Shown: positions 18,398 to 29,165, counted from the stretch's first letter. The stretch: DNA of 64,000 bases from Bdellovibrionales bacterium RIFCSPHIGHO2_01_FULL_40_29 (GCA_001771815.1 MEPU01000007.1:124001-188000); one strand, 5' to 3'. The notes: generated by a model from the sequence alone, not told the origin. Numbers and translations: made by a program.

Positions 18398-19953
18398 TAT
18401 TATTTGTTTTGGTTGGATTTATAATTGGAGCTTTTGTTGTTTTTGCTTACAAGCGAATTCAAGACCAAAACACCAAAAAATCAGCTCATAGCGAAGCTGA
18501 AAAAATTATCAACAAGGCCAAGTCAGAGTCTTTAAAAATCAAAAAAGACTCTGAAACGAAAGCGAAGGATTTTGAAGTCAAGGCTCGTAAGACGATTGAA
18601 ACTGAAATCAATAAGCAAAAAGTCACTTTAAAAAATAAAGAGACTCAACTTGAGCGACGTTTGAAGGAAATTGAAGATCAAAATAAAAACAAACAAGATG
18701 AGAATGACCGTTTTGCGAATCAGTTAAAAGACCGTGAAGAAAAAACCTCGATTGCTGAATCTCGTTTGAAAGAGGCCGAAAAAGCAACTCAAGAGCAAAT
18801 TCAATTTTTACAAAAGAAATTGGAAAATATTGCTCAAATGTCTCAGGAACAAGCGAAACGAGAGCTTTTTCAAGTATTGGAAGAGACTGCAAAAGTTGAA
18901 GCCAGCAAGCGTATTGCAGAAATTGAAGAAGAGGCCATCAAAGAATCTGATAAGAAGTCACGAAATATCTTGGCGCGGGCCATGGCACGATTTGCTTCGG
19001 AGTACACATCTGAGAGAACTGTTTCTGTGATGAGCTTAACATCGGACGAGATGAAGGGTAAAATTATTGGTCGTGAAGGCCGTAATATTCGAACATTGGA
19101 ATCCATGTGTGGAGTCGATTTGATCGTGGATGACACCCCAGAAACAATTGTTATTTCTGGATTTGATCCCATCCGTCGTGAACTTGCTCGTCGAACAATT
19201 GATAAATTAATGGAAGACGGTCGCGTTCATCCGGCACGTATCGAAGAAGTTGTAGAAAAACAAAAAGCCGAGCTGACCAAGTCTATGAAAGAAGAGGGCG
19301 ATAAAGTGATCGCCGAGCTGGGTATTGGATCATTGCATGGAGAATTAACCAAAATGGTTGGCAGTTTGAAATATCGATCAACCCATGCGCAGAATGCATT
19401 AAACCACTCGTTGGAAGTGGCGCATATCTCGGGATTATTGGCGGCTGAAATTGGTGCTAATGTGAAGGTCGCAAAACGTGCGGGATTATTGCATGATATT
19501 GGTTTAGCTGCAGATCATACCTTCGAGGGAAATCATGCGTACGTAGGGGCAGATCTTGCTAAAAAATATGGTGAATCTGAAGAAGTGGTGAATGCGATTC
19601 GTTGTCATCATGAAGACGAGAAACCAGCTTCATCTATTGCTTGGATTGTTCATGCTGCGAATGTGTTATCGAATGCGCGCCCGGGTGCAAGACGCAATCA
19701 AATGGATAATTTTATTAATCGCTTAAAAGATCTTGAAAGCATTGCTAATTCTTTTGATGGCGTTATCAAAGCTGTAGCGTTGCAAGCGGGACGTGAAGTG
19801 CGTGTGTTGGTCGAAAGCTCTCGAGTCACTGATGATCAAAGCATGATGCTTGCGCGTGATATTGTGAAAAAGATCGAGCGAGAAATGGCTTACGCGGGGC
19901 AAGTTAAAGTCACTGTGGTGCGCGAAAGCCGCTCGGTAGAAATGGCTCGTTAA
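18388..19953 (+). CDS. rny: Ribonuclease Y
   Basis: 521 residues, the usual length. N-terminal transmembrane helix (LVLFVLVGFIIGAFVVFAY), a long charged coiled coil to about 200, KH domain (GKIIGREGRNIRTLESMCGVDLIVDDTPE) and HD phosphohydrolase domain. The metal-binding HD is in LLHDIGLAADH and a second histidine pair in RCHHEDEKP. Membrane-anchored endoribonuclease that initiates mRNA decay. It overlaps the cyclo-ligase gene by 10 bases and tyrS follows after 6 bases. Confidence 0.97.
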   Translation: MELVLFVLVGFIIGAFVVFAYKRIQDQNTKKSAHSEAEKIINKAKSESLKIKKDSETKAKDFEVKARKTIETEINKQKVTLKNKETQLERRLKEIEDQNKNKQDENDRFANQLKDREEKTSIAESRLKEAEKATQEQIQFLQKKLENIAQMSQEQAKRELFQVLEETAKVEASKRIAEIEEEAIKESDKKSRNILARAMARFASEYTSERTVSVMSLTSDEMKGKIIGREGRNIRTLESMCGVDLIVDDTPETIVISGFDPIRRELARRTIDKLMEDGRVHPARIEEVVEKQKAELTKSMKEEGDKVIAELGIGSLHGELTKMVGSLKYRSTHAQNALNHSLEVAHISGLLAAEIGANVKVAKRAGLLHDIGLAADHTFEGNHAYVGADLAKKYGESEEVVNAIRCHHEDEKPASSIAWIVHAANVLSNARPGARRNQMDNFINRLKDLESIANSFDGVIKAVALQAGREVRVLVESSRVTDDQSMMLARDIVKKIEREMAYAGQVKVTVVRESRSVEMAR

Positions 19954-19959
19954 AATAGA

Positions 19960-21183
19960 ATGAAAACGTTTTTATCCCCCGAAGAGCAATTAGAACGAAT
20001 TCAGTTTGGCGCTGTTGATTTTATCAGCGAAAAAGATTTTATTAAAAAACTCAAACGAAGTTACGATTCAAAAAAGCCCTTGAGAATTAAATTTGGTGCA
20101 GATCCCAATCGACCGGATATTCATTTAGGCCACACGGTGGTGATCAATAAGTTAAAAGTTTTGCAGGATTTGGGACATCATATCCAGTTCTTAATTGGAG
20201 ATTTTACGGCATTGATCGGTGATCCGACGGGTAAAAACACAACCCGTCCAATTTTGTCGCGGGAAGAAATTGATGAGAATGCAAAATCTTATGCCGAGCA
20301 AATATTCAAAATTTTAGATCCTGAAAAAACGGAAACAGTTTACAATTCAGCTTGGCTTTTGAAGCTGACAGCAATTGATTTTGTGAAATTAACGGCTCAG
20401 TACACTGTCGCCCAAATGTTAGAGCGTGATGATTTTACAAAACGTTATAAATCAAATATACCCATTTCAATCCATGAGTTTTTGTATCCCTTATGTCAGG
20501 GCTATGACAGCGTTGCCATGTGTTCTGATTTAGAATTGGGTGGAACAGACCAAAAGTTCAATTTATTGGTAGGGCGGCATTTGCAGTCGAATTATGGTCA
20601 AGAGCCTCAGTGTGTTTTGACGATGCCCATTTTAGAAGGCTTAGACGGTGTTCACAAGATGTCGAAGTCTTTGGATAATTATATTGGTGTTAATGAATCT
20701 CCGAAAGATATGTTCGGAAAAACAATGCGTATTTCAGATGAGCTGATGTTTCGCTATTTCGAATTGCTCACGGATATGAAACCCGCTGAAATCACCACTC
20801 TGAAATCAGAAATTGAAAGCGGAAAAAAGCATCCACGCCAAGTGAAAGTTGATCTGGCAAAGTTTTTAGTGAAGCGATTTCACTCGGTAGCGGCAGCTCA
20901 AGATGCTGAAGACGAGTTTAACCGGATTTTTGTTGATAAAGGAATGCCAGATACAATTGAAGAGTTTCAGACAACGCCTCAATCCATAGGGTTAGCCCCG
21001 TTGATGACGTTGTGTGGATTAACAGCCAGCAATGGTGAAGCCGTTCGGTTAATCACGGGTGGTGGTGTTCAGATTGATCAACAAAAAATTTCAGATAGTA
21101 AGTTGAAGCTCGATTTGAAATCCGGTGATGAGCTGGTGATCAAGGCGGGTAAGAAAAAGTTTATGAAAGTTGTTGTGAAATAG
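19960..21183 (+). CDS. tyrS: Tyrosyl-tRNA synthetase
   Basis: 407 residues, class I. The HIGH equivalent is HLGH (about 56-59) in [14 protein letters not shown] and the KMSKS loop is intact (about 233). The tyrosine-binding region is [15 protein letters not shown], with [22 protein letters not shown]. The C-terminal S4 RNA-binding domain holds [15 protein letters not shown]. The overall form is the TyrRS subfamily of about 400 residues (TyrZ-like). It lies one base before the ferredoxin gene, in the zapA-rny operon. Confidence 0.96.
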   Translation: MKTFLSPEEQLERIQFGAVDFISEKDFIKKLKRSYDSKKPLRIKFGADPNRPDIHLGHTVVINKLKVLQDLGHHIQFLIGDFTALIGDPTGKNTTRPILSREEIDENAKSYAEQIFKILDPEKTETVYNSAWLLKLTAIDFVKLTAQYTVAQMLERDDFTKRYKSNIPISIHEFLYPLCQGYDSVAMCSDLELGGTDQKFNLLVGRHLQSNYGQEPQCVLTMPILEGLDGVHKMSKSLDNYIGVNESPKDMFGKTMRISDELMFRYFELLTDMKPAEITTLKSEIESGKKHPRQVKVDLAKFLVKRFHSVAAAQDAEDEFNRIFVDKGMPDTIEEFQTTPQSIGLAPLMTLCGLTASNGEAVRLITGGGVQIDQQKISDSKLKLDLKSGDELVIKAGKKKFMKVVVK

Positions 21184-21184
21184 T

Positions 21185-21583
21185 ATGAAGATTAAATTTT
21201 TACCTCAAAATGTTGAATGTGATGTCGATCCCTCCAAATCGCTTTTGCAGATTGCCACGGAAAACGGATTGAAAATTAAATCAGTTTGTAATGGTGTGCC
21301 GTCGTGTGCGGAATGCCGAGTTAAAATTGTTGCTGGAGATAACTCGATTCCAGAGCCGGGTAAGGCGGAACTCAGTTTGATTGGTTCAAGTTATTATTTG
21401 GATGGTCGTCGTTTGAGCTGCCAGGTTCGATGTTTTGGTCCAGTCACTGTGGATTTGACTGAGCAAGTGAATAAGGTCGATACCCAAAAGAAAGTCCGCG
21501 GATTCAAACAAAAAGATCAGAAAGAGCTTTCGGCCGTACAAGATACGATGATTCTTAATAAAGTGGAACCTGCAAAAAAGTAA
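21185..21583 (+). CDS. 2Fe-2S ferredoxin
   Basis: 132 residues. Plant-type ferredoxin fold: cluster cysteines in VCNGVPSCAECRVKI and the fourth in RRLSCQVRC, with the adrenodoxin/Isc-like spacing. A Lys-rich C-terminal tail of about 35 residues (KKVRGFKQKDQKELS) extends beyond the fold. Electron carrier of unknown partner. The start is one base after the tyrS stop, so it belongs to that operon. It converges with a histidine kinase gene. Confidence 0.88.
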   Translation: MKIKFLPQNVECDVDPSKSLLQIATENGLKIKSVCNGVPSCAECRVKIVAGDNSIPEPGKAELSLIGSSYYLDGRRLSCQVRCFGPVTVDLTEQVNKVDTQKKVRGFKQKDQKELSAVQDTMILNKVEPAKK

Positions 21584-21606
21584 TTGCAACTGAAAAAAAG
21601 TAGTTA

Positions 21607-22941
21607 TTAGGTAACCATATCTAAATCAGGCATGCTCAAGGGCAGTTTAATCGTTACAACGGTGCCTCGAGATTCGGGATCAGATACGGAATGATGTTTG
21701 CTAGATAAGCTGAGTTCTCCATTCATCTCTTTTAAAAATCGCATAGCTACCGGAAGTCCTAAGCCAGTGCCCTTTTCGCCTTGAGTTCCCAGAGAGCTCG
21801 TTCGCTCTTCAATAGAGAACAGCCGCTCAAGTTTTTCAGATTCAATGCCCTGCCCCCAATCGCGAATGGTGACAAAGACTTTTGATGAATTCATGAGTTC
21901 TGCTGTGATTGAAATTTTTTGACCAGGTTCCGAAAATTTTAAAGAGTTTGTTAGAAAATTAGTGAGCACTTGAAAAATAAAAACATCTTTATCAACATTA
22001 ATGTAAAAATCATCGGTTAAGTTAAGCGTGTTGAAATCAATATTAATATTTTTAGCACTGGCTTGCTCATGAGTGAAGCCAATGGCATCTTTGATGAGAT
22101 CTTTTATAGACCAATGATTCATTTTTAAAGTGATTTTTCCGGTTGTAAATGTGTGTGCAATTGTATTTAGATTTTTAAAAATACGAAGCATTTGCTTGGA
22201 ACTCACAATGATTTTATTCAGTTTTTCTGGCGGAAGTCCGCCATTGCGTTCACCCAACTGAGAGATCATTGAAATTGTTTGCAGGGGATTAGCTAAATCA
22301 TGGGACAAAGCAAAGAATATTGTTGAGAGTAGTTTTTGTGATTCATTAGAGATCTTTGTTTTTTGTTCACGTTCACTTACTGCGATATAAGTGTTAGCTG
22401 CGATAGCAATAAAAGGGATCAAAAAGAATGTTAGTCGCAAAGTTAAAAGAGCATTTGCGGATAGCGGGCCGAACTGGGGCCCTAAATTGTAGTCCATAAC
22501 GGTCAATACTGTGTAGCAAAGCAGTGGTATCAAAATACAGAAAGCGATTGATTTTTTTTCATCCATAGAGAAATGAACAAATGGAAAAATAGCTCCAAGA
22601 AGCAATGCCCCTGCCGCGAAAGAATTTGAACCTAAGTAGAAACCACACGACATGACCAGCAAGGAGGCGATTGTAATGGTGCTGAGTCTAGAGAGTGTTG
22701 TCCACCCCATAGAATTAAATCCCAGCGAGGCTATCAAGAAAGAAAAACTAGCGACCATGAATCCTAGGGTAATAGGAAGGTCCTGTATCGTGATGTAGAA
22801 AACAAGGGCCAATGCTAAATTGATGATAAAAAAAATCATCCCATTTAAATTGATTTGTTTGATATAGCACTGATGATCTTGGGGGGTTGTTTGAGTTCCC
22901 AGTTTTAGTAAGTGATCTAAATAATTCCTAGATTTTTGCAT
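21607..22941 (-). CDS. Membrane sensor histidine kinase
   Basis: 444 residues from the ATG at 22941, which has AAGGAAG before it; an in-frame TTG at 22962 is less likely. Six or so N-terminal hydrophobic segments (about 30-200) form an integral sensor without a clear periplasmic domain. A HisKA region follows with the phospho-accepting histidine in FFALSHDLANPLQT, and then the ATPase domain with N box FLTNSLKFSEPG, DWGQGIESEKLERLF and GTGLGLPVAMRFL. No response regulator is adjacent, so it is an orphan. The ligand is unknown. Confidence 0.9.
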   Translation of the reverse strand: MQKSRNYLDHLLKLGTQTTPQDHQCYIKQINLNGMIFFIINLALALVFYITIQDLPITLGFMVASFSFLIASLGFNSMGWTTLSRLSTITIASLLVMSCGFYLGSNSFAAGALLLGAIFPFVHFSMDEKKSIAFCILIPLLCYTVLTVMDYNLGPQFGPLSANALLTLRLTFFLIPFIAIAANTYIAVSEREQKTKISNESQKLLSTIFFALSHDLANPLQTISMISQLGERNGGLPPEKLNKIIVSSKQMLRIFKNLNTIAHTFTTGKITLKMNHWSIKDLIKDAIGFTHEQASAKNINIDFNTLNLTDDFYINVDKDVFIFQVLTNFLTNSLKFSEPGQKISITAELMNSSKVFVTIRDWGQGIESEKLERLFSIEERTSSLGTQGEKGTGLGLPVAMRFLKEMNGELSLSSKHHSVSDPESRGTVVTIKLPLSMPDLDMVT

Positions 22942-23030
22942 TTTTACTTCCTTAGGGTGCAAAAACTATATCGTCATACTTTAGTGAAGTGTTAAACTTT
23001 ATTAATATATCAGTGAATTATTTTTAATAG

Positions 23031-23053
23031 TCCTGTTTCAACCTGAAACAGGA
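23031..23053. repeat. Perfect 10-bp inverted repeat between the kinase and the Fe-S gene
   Basis: TCCTGTTTCA at 23031-23040 and TGAAACAGGA at 23044-23053 with a 3-base loop. It lies downstream of the Fe-S carrier gene on the minus strand and upstream of the histidine kinase. There is no T-run in either direction, so it is not a standard terminator; a kinase-gene operator or an mRNA-end hairpin are alternatives. Confidence 0.55.
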
Positions 23054-23086
23054 GTCTCGGATTGAAGCAAAAGTGATTGATTGAAT

Positions 23087-23413
23087 CTAGACGTTGAAAC
23101 TGGAGCCACAGCCACAATTTTTAGTGGCATTGGGGTTGTTGAAAACAAACCCTTTTCCATTTAGGCCGCCGGAATAATCCAAAGTCATACCAATTAAATA
23201 AAGAAAGCTTTGTCCATCGACAACAATCTTTTCGCCAAAGGCTTCAAAAGATTTATCCCCATCCCGTAGTGCAGTATCAAAATCCATTTTATAAGACAGA
23301 CCCGAGCAACCACCTTTTTTGACTTCAACACGTAAAAAGGCTTCTGCGGGTTTATTGTCTTCAGCCTTTAAAGCTGTAATTTTTTTTGATGCTGTTTCTG
23401 AAATCTGTATCAT
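23087..23413 (-). CDS. A-type iron-sulfur cluster carrier (ErpA/IscA family)
   Basis: 108 residues. The three conserved cysteines are present: KKGGCSGLSYKM and NCGCGSSF near the C-terminus. It receives and hands on Fe-S clusters. The internal VDGQSFLYLIGMTLDYSGGLNGKGFVFNNPNA is typical of the family. It is 23 bases downstream of the cysteine desulfurase gene in the same direction, so the two form an Fe-S assembly operon. No scaffold (IscU/SufBCD) is in the window. Confidence 0.93.
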   Translation of the reverse strand: MIQISETASKKITALKAEDNKPAEAFLRVEVKKGGCSGLSYKMDFDTALRDGDKSFEAFGEKIVVDGQSFLYLIGMTLDYSGGLNGKGFVFNNPNATKNCGCGSSFNV

Positions 23414-23436
23414 ATGCGGACCAGTATACCTGATTT

Positions 23437-24591
23437 TTATTGAGATTTAAATACCTTAATCAGCACTTCCAAGGCTTGATTCATCTCAGCTTCTGTTGTC
23501 CATCTTCCAATAGACAAACGGATCGTATTTTGAGCCTGATTTAGGCTTAATCCAATAGCTTTTAAAACATGGCTGCTGGTGACCTCGGTGGTGCTGCAGG
23601 CAGACCCTTGACTGAAGGCCAAGCCAGTTAATTGAGGGAGCGCCAGTTCAATAGGGCTGTTCATTGTTAAACTCAGGTTGATTGGGGAGCGTCGTTCCAA
23701 TTCAGGGCCATTTAAAGATACCGTCGGAATGAACTCTTTGAGCTGTTCATAGAACTTTTGGAGCATTTTCTGAGTTTGTTGGGATTCTTGAAGCCATTTT
23801 TCATTTGCCATTTCACATGCTTTGCCCGCACCAACAATACCAGGGACATTCAATGTGCCAGAGCGTTGGCCATGTTGATGGCCACCACCAAAAAGATAGG
23901 GAACGATTTCAACATGAGGATTGGCCGAACGGGTGAATAGGCATCCGACCCCCTTCGGGCCATACAGCTTATGAGCTGAAAATGTTAAAAAATGCACGGG
24001 TGTTTTTTCTAAATTCACATCAATCTTGCCAACAGCTTGGGTGGCATCGGTGTGAAAATAAATTTGCTGATCATTACAGATTGGGGCCAATTCAGAAATG
24101 GGATTGATGCTGCCGATTTCGTTATTAACCCACATTATACTGACTAATTTTGTATGGGGTTTGATCCATTTCTGGAGTATTTCTGGCGTGATGGTTCCAT
24201 CTTTTTGAACAGGCATGAAGTCCACGTCAATACCTTCGTATTTCTTAGCAGCAAGAAAAGAATTGATAACGCTGAGATGTTCGGTGGCAGAAGTTAAGAA
24301 ATGTATTTTTTCATTTGGATTTTCGGCACGCAATTTTCGAATCAAGCCAAAAACAACAGAGTTATTTCCTTCGGTAGCCCCAGCATTCCAAATGATTTCA
24401 TTCGACTTGCAGTGAATGAGTTTTGCCACCTGCCCAGTTGCTGTTTTGACTGCTGATTCTGCGGTCCAGCCATAGGCATTCAATGTATTTGCCGGATTGC
24501 CAAATTTTTCGGTGAAATAAGGCAACATTGTTGCGACAACTTCGGGATCAGTGGGTGTCGTTGCGTTATAGTCCAGGTAGATGGGTTTCAT
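23437..24591 (-). CDS. Cysteine desulfurase (NifS/IscS family)
   Basis: 384 residues, PLP-dependent, supplies sulfur from cysteine. Opens with IYLDYNATTPTDPEV. The PLP lysine is in TFSAHKLYGPKGVG, and the sulfur-accepting cysteine is in a short loop FSQGSACSTTE, characteristic of group I desulfurases. Other features: GATEGNNSVVFG, VNNEIGSINPI and YLFGGGHQHGQRSGTLNVPGIVG. Transcribed with the A-type carrier. It is divergent from the ribonucleotide reductase gene with only 41 bases between, so the two promoters must overlap. Confidence 0.95.
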   Translation of the reverse strand: MKPIYLDYNATTPTDPEVVATMLPYFTEKFGNPANTLNAYGWTAESAVKTATGQVAKLIHCKSNEIIWNAGATEGNNSVVFGLIRKLRAENPNEKIHFLTSATEHLSVINSFLAAKKYEGIDVDFMPVQKDGTITPEILQKWIKPHTKLVSIMWVNNEIGSINPISELAPICNDQQIYFHTDATQAVGKIDVNLEKTPVHFLTFSAHKLYGPKGVGCLFTRSANPHVEIVPYLFGGGHQHGQRSGTLNVPGIVGAGKACEMANEKWLQESQQTQKMLQKFYEQLKEFIPTVSLNGPELERRSPINLSLTMNSPIELALPQLTGLAFSQGSACSTTEVTSSHVLKAIGLSLNQAQNTIRLSIGRWTTEAEMNQALEVLIKVFKSQ

Positions 24592-24632
24592 GATTTACGT
24601 CCTCAGAATCCAGGATTATTCTATATTCACTT

Positions 24633-26897
24633 ATGAGTCAAAAGAAGACCCTGAATCAACCTCTATTTGTGAACTATTTTGTAAAACCCAAGCAAAAAGC
24701 CATTGCCCTTTTTAAATGGAAAAGAGTGGATTCCTTAATTCAAGATCAGCAAGGCCATGTCTATTTTAAAAAAAGCCATGTCAAATCTCCGGTCAAGTGG
24801 TCATCGACGGCAATTGATATTGCCGCCAGTAAGTATTTTCGGAAAACAGTTCAAAAAGAAAATTCAATCGAAGCACTTATCGAACGCATTGGAATGGGAT
24901 TAGCAGGCGCCGCCAAGGGAAGCGGTCTATTCCCAGATAAAAAATCTGTCGACGGATTTGTTGAAGAATTAAAGTATTTAATGTACTCGCAAAAAGCGGC
25001 TTTTAATTCTCCGGTATGGTTTAACTTGGGATTAAAAGAGGCCTATGGGTGTTCTTCGAAAAGCACTCATTTTGCATTTGATTCAAAATCAAAAAAAGTC
25101 AAAAAAATAAATGATGCCTATTTGCGCCCGCAAATTTCAGCATGTTTTATTCAATCACTGGACGATTCTATCGAAGGTATTTTTGAGCTGATTAAGAATG
25201 AAGCCAAGTTATTTAAATATGGTTCGGGAACAGGAACTAATTTTTCAACATTGAGATCAAAATATGAACATCTGTCTTCGGGTGGGACCAGCTCGGGATT
25301 AATTTCTTTTCTTGAGGTGCTGGATCGTTCGGCCGGTGCCATCAAATCAGGTGGAACAACTCGTCGGGCTGCAAAAATGGTTTGCGTTGATCTGGATCAT
25401 CCAGAAATTGAAGAGTTTATTGATTGGAAAATGCACGAAGAAAAAAAAGCCCGCGTCTTAATTGAAGCGGGCTATTCCGGAGATTTGGATGGCGAAGCAT
25501 TTCGAACAGTGGCAGGACAGAATGCCAATAATTCTGTTCGTATTCCAGATCGTTTTATGCAGTCCTTGAAAAAGAATCAAGATTGGTTTTTAAAAACAAA
25601 AGATGGAAAAAATTTAAAAAATCTCAAAGCCTCTGAATTGTGGCAAAAAATTTGTCGTGCGGCTTGGTCATGTGCTGATCCAGGCTTACAATTTGATGAT
25701 ACCATCAATGACATGCACACATGCAGAGAGTCGGGACGAATTCGAGCCAGCAATCCCTGTTCGGAGTATATGTTTCTAGACGATTCGGCCTGTAATTTAG
25801 CCTCTATCAACTTGGTGCAATTTTTAGATTCATCAAATAACTTTAAGATGAACGATTTTCTACATACTGTGCGCACATTATTTATAGCTCAAGAATCTCT
25901 GGTGAATTTTGCCAGTTATCCAACAGAGAAAATTGCACAGCAGTCAGTGGATTTTCGTCCCTTGGGTTTAGGATACGCCAATTTAGGTTCATTGTTGATG
26001 CGCATGGGTTTGCCCTATGATTCTGATGAGGGCCGCGCGTGGGCCGGATTTATCACATCCCTGATGACGGGAATGGCCTATAAGACCAGCGCTGAAATGG
26101 CATCGCGATTAAAACCATTTTCTGGATTTAAAAAAAATAAAATTCCGATGCTGAAGGTGATGAAAAAACATCAGCAAGCCAATAAAAATATTCAATGGCA
26201 ATTATTACCAGAAGAATTTCAAAAATTAACTCTCAATATTTGGAACGAAGTCATCCAGTTGGGTAACAAGCATGGCTTTCGAAATGCGCAAGCCACAGTG
26301 ATTGCACCAACGGGGACAATCGGGCTTGTTATGGATTGCGACACAACGGGTATCGAACCTGATTATTCTTTGATTAAGTATAAAAAACTTTCGGGTGGTG
26401 GAGTTCTGAAAATTGTGAATCAGTCGGTAGATTATGCTCTTCAACACTTGGGATATTTTGATGATCAGATTGAAATGATCAAAGCCCACTTGTTGCAACA
26501 TGAAACATTAAAAGGATCAGCAGTACGACCTGAGCATTTAGCCATTTTTTCAACGGCAACAGGGGACATGTATTTAAGTCCCGAATCGCACATCCAAATG
26601 ATGGCTGCAGTTCAACCATTTATCAGCGGTGCCATTTCAAAAACGGTGAACTTGCCAGCGGAAGCCACACTGAAGGATATCGGCAATATCTATCAACAAG
26701 CCTGGGATCTGAAACTCAAGTCGATTTCCGTTTATCGAGATGGCAGCAAGTTTGTACAACCGTTATCTGGAAGCAGTAAAAAAAATAAAAATGAATTTTC
26801 CTATCCCAAATGTTCCGAGTGCGGCAGCCAGACCGTTTTGGAATCGGGTTGCTACCGTTGTTTGAATTGCGGAACGACAACGGCCTGTGCGTCGTGA
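24633..26897 (+). CDS. nrdJ: Class II (adenosylcobalamin-dependent) ribonucleoside-diphosphate reductase
   Basis: 754 residues. Makes deoxyribonucleotides using B12 as radical source. Key motifs: [20 protein letters not shown] (first redox cysteine), [26 protein letters not shown] (radical cysteine with its Asn and Glu, about 373-377) and the substrate loop [23 protein letters not shown]-terminal zinc-ribbon-like tail CSECG...CYRCLNCG resembles the NrdJ tail that carries redox cysteines. There is no N-terminal ATP-cone. The organism can therefore make DNA precursors with or without oxygen provided B12 is available. No cobalamin riboswitch fits in the 41-base upstream gap. Confidence 0.93.
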   Translation: MSQKKTLNQPLFVNYFVKPKQKAIALFKWKRVDSLIQDQQGHVYFKKSHVKSPVKWSSTAIDIAASKYFRKTVQKENSIEALIERIGMGLAGAAKGSGLFPDKKSVDGFVEELKYLMYSQKAAFNSPVWFNLGLKEAYGCSSKSTHFAFDSKSKKVKKINDAYLRPQISACFIQSLDDSIEGIFELIKNEAKLFKYGSGTGTNFSTLRSKYEHLSSGGTSSGLISFLEVLDRSAGAIKSGGTTRRAAKMVCVDLDHPEIEEFIDWKMHEEKKARVLIEAGYSGDLDGEAFRTVAGQNANNSVRIPDRFMQSLKKNQDWFLKTKDGKNLKNLKASELWQKICRAAWSCADPGLQFDDTINDMHTCRESGRIRASNPCSEYMFLDDSACNLASINLVQFLDSSNNFKMNDFLHTVRTLFIAQESLVNFASYPTEKIAQQSVDFRPLGLGYANLGSLLMRMGLPYDSDEGRAWAGFITSLMTGMAYKTSAEMASRLKPFSGFKKNKIPMLKVMKKHQQANKNIQWQLLPEEFQKLTLNIWNEVIQLGNKHGFRNAQATVIAPTGTIGLVMDCDTTGIEPDYSLIKYKKLSGGGVLKIVNQSVDYALQHLGYFDDQIEMIKAHLLQHETLKGSAVRPEHLAIFSTATGDMYLSPESHIQMMAAVQPFISGAISKTVNLPAEATLKDIGNIYQQAWDLKLKSISVYRDGSKFVQPLSGSSKKNKNEFSYPKCSECGSQTVLESGCYRCLNCGTTTACAS

Positions 26898-27044
26898 TGA
26901 GTAATTCCAAATAATGTCGTGGTGTTGAACTTTTAGATACCCAGAGCGTATTAAATCCAATCTATTGCAGTTGATTTGGACCTCAAATCGCATAGGTTTA
27001 CTCTTTGAAGCGAGAACTATCGTTTTTGAAAGAGTAGGTACATC

Positions 27045-29165
27045 GTGATTTTGAAAAAAATGAGTCTGTTGTCTATGGGTTTGTTATTGGCTCAACCGGG
27101 TTTTGCTAAGTCTGCGGATTTGGCCAGTGCGAGTATTGCGGTGAAGATGTCGGCCTTTGAGATGCCTGCCGAATACAATTGTCCTCTTTTTTCGAATTCT
27201 CCCTATACGGACATGTTGAATTCTTTAGATAAGATGCAAGACAATCTCAATCAAGTGTTTCCACAATGTGAAAACAAAGCCAATCATGTGAAGCTGAATG
27301 AAACATCAGATAAGCTTCATAAGAAAGTCCTCGAAGCTCAGACATTTCAAAAAAATGGTCAAACCTATAAACTGTCGTTATCTGCAAATACGATTGTTGA
27401 TTTAACTCGCGTTTTGCAGCAATCCTTGGTCAGTATGTCTCAGGCTCAGACCAAAGCGTGTTATCGCTCTGAGGCACAATTTCGAAGTGTTATTTTTTCG
27501 ATTAATGATACGTTTCAAAGTTTATCTCCGTTGATCTTGGATATTGCCACTCAAAATCCGGCTATTGGACAAACGCTGGGACCTGCTTTAAAAATACTGG
27601 CGGGTGCCGATGCGATTTCCAAAGGATTGTCGCTGATCGAACAGATTGCAAAAGACTCTATTCAATTTGATATGACTGATAAAGACAACCGCATCAACAC
27701 GGTAAAAAACACGTGTCAATTTATGAAACTTTACAATCGGTTGACCTATTTGCGTCTTTCGCGTTTGGGTCAAGTTCAGTCTATACATCAGAAGTTTCAA
27801 ACTGAAATTTCTGAGATTCAATCAAAAGTTCGCATCGCAAATGTCAATCGCAGTGAAGCCTTGCCTGCAGGTTCTCGAAAATTTCCAATGTTTGTAGCGG
27901 GGAATGATTCTCGTGTTGTTGGTGATAGGGCTTTGGTGTTATTTGAAAAATTGAAAGTGTCTGGCCCTGCGGAGCAAAGTAAAATCCAAAAAGCCCTGTC
28001 TGATTTTGATGATGCAAAAAAGGATAATTTTTCAGAGATCACTCAGTGTCAGGTGATCAAGACCAGTTTGAAATCCACCAGTTTACAAGAATTCCTAGTG
28101 GATTTAAAAGATTTCTCTGAAAGTGCAAAAATTAATTATAACATAGAAACTGAATTGGATATTATCGCCGAATACCAAAGCGAGCTTCAGAAGGTCATCG
28201 CCAATGGCAGTCGTTCGTTGTGCACTCAGTTCGGACAGGATTGGTTGCGCAAGGTCGATCAGATATTTATTTTGGGTCGACAGATGGTGGCTCAGTATGA
28301 AGTTCAACTGATTGAGCTCAACGGCGAAGCTTATTTGATCAAACAAAAGAAATTGGCCAAAGATGCTGAAAAATTGCAAGCCATCGAGTCGGATTACAAA
28401 AATTTAAAGACCATGTTGAATTATGCTTCTTTTGAATCCAGTGAAATGGAAAAAAGAGCCAAAGGAATGCATAAGTATCTTTTTGCAGGTCCGGATAAAG
28501 TGGTTTCGGAATGCGCGACACGAGCTAAAGAAGAAAAATGTGGAGTGGTTGATGGTGTTGCTGGAATCGCAAAAGCCTTTTATCAAGAGTATCGTAATCA
28601 AGGACCAGTGTATGAATTGGTGCTTAACAATGAGAAGTATTTCAATGAATCTTACGATAAAATGAATCGAGCTATGATTTATTTGCAACGCTATGAAGAT
28701 CAGTTTTTGCCGGCAGCCATACAGGCCAAGAAAAACAGTCCGGTAAAGAAAACTTTTGACGAGTACTTTGCGGCACGCGAGAAAAATGCGTTTGCCATGG
28801 ATCATATGACCACAAAGTTTTTAGTTAAGGGGACATCTGGGCATACGCAAGTTTGTTCACAAGCAAAACTAGTGGTGAGTGAATACTTAAAGGCGACCGA
28901 TCATATGATGAGCACCTATGGTATGTGTGAAATGATTAAGAATGTTATGCATGAGCCTGATGTTTCTAAAAAACTGAAGGCCTACTGTATGCCGATAAGT
29001 GATCGTGAAGATTCAAAGCTGAATCAATTGCGATACCGTCTGGCAGGGCGAAGTGATGCGTCTTCAAAACGCCCTGAGACGGAAGTTTTATACTTTAATC
29101 GTTCGCCAAAGGCTTTTGTTGATCAAGTGCTTGTTCGTATGAATGAATTGGGATGTTATAACTAA
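27045..29165 (+). CDS. Large secreted helical protein of unknown function
   Basis: 706 residues. Signal peptide (MSLLSMGLLLAQPGFAKS; cleavage near 23). The GTG at 27045 is the longest start, and an ATG at 27060 (MSLLSM) is an equally good alternative. The mature protein is almost entirely helical and coiled-coil-like, with cysteines scattered through it (YNCPLF, FPQCENK, KACYRSE, NTCQFM, SLCTQFG, SECATRAKEEKCG, YGMCEMI, AYCMP, LGCYN) that could form disulfides in the periplasm or outside the cell. No domain recognised. It converges with the desaturase gene, the stop codons overlapping by 4 bases. Confidence 0.8.
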   Translation: MILKKMSLLSMGLLLAQPGFAKSADLASASIAVKMSAFEMPAEYNCPLFSNSPYTDMLNSLDKMQDNLNQVFPQCENKANHVKLNETSDKLHKKVLEAQTFQKNGQTYKLSLSANTIVDLTRVLQQSLVSMSQAQTKACYRSEAQFRSVIFSINDTFQSLSPLILDIATQNPAIGQTLGPALKILAGADAISKGLSLIEQIAKDSIQFDMTDKDNRINTVKNTCQFMKLYNRLTYLRLSRLGQVQSIHQKFQTEISEIQSKVRIANVNRSEALPAGSRKFPMFVAGNDSRVVGDRALVLFEKLKVSGPAEQSKIQKALSDFDDAKKDNFSEITQCQVIKTSLKSTSLQEFLVDLKDFSESAKINYNIETELDIIAEYQSELQKVIANGSRSLCTQFGQDWLRKVDQIFILGRQMVAQYEVQLIELNGEAYLIKQKKLAKDAEKLQAIESDYKNLKTMLNYASFESSEMEKRAKGMHKYLFAGPDKVVSECATRAKEEKCGVVDGVAGIAKAFYQEYRNQGPVYELVLNNEKYFNESYDKMNRAMIYLQRYEDQFLPAAIQAKKNSPVKKTFDEYFAAREKNAFAMDHMTTKFLVKGTSGHTQVCSQAKLVVSEYLKATDHMMSTYGMCEMIKNVMHEPDVSKKLKAYCMPISDREDSKLNQLRYRLAGRSDASSKRPETEVLYFNRSPKAFVDQVLVRMNELGCYN

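Noticed and set aside
24592-24632. Cobalamin riboswitch ahead of the B12-dependent reductase
   Set aside because: The gap is 41 bases, too short for the aptamer, and no B12-box wording is present.
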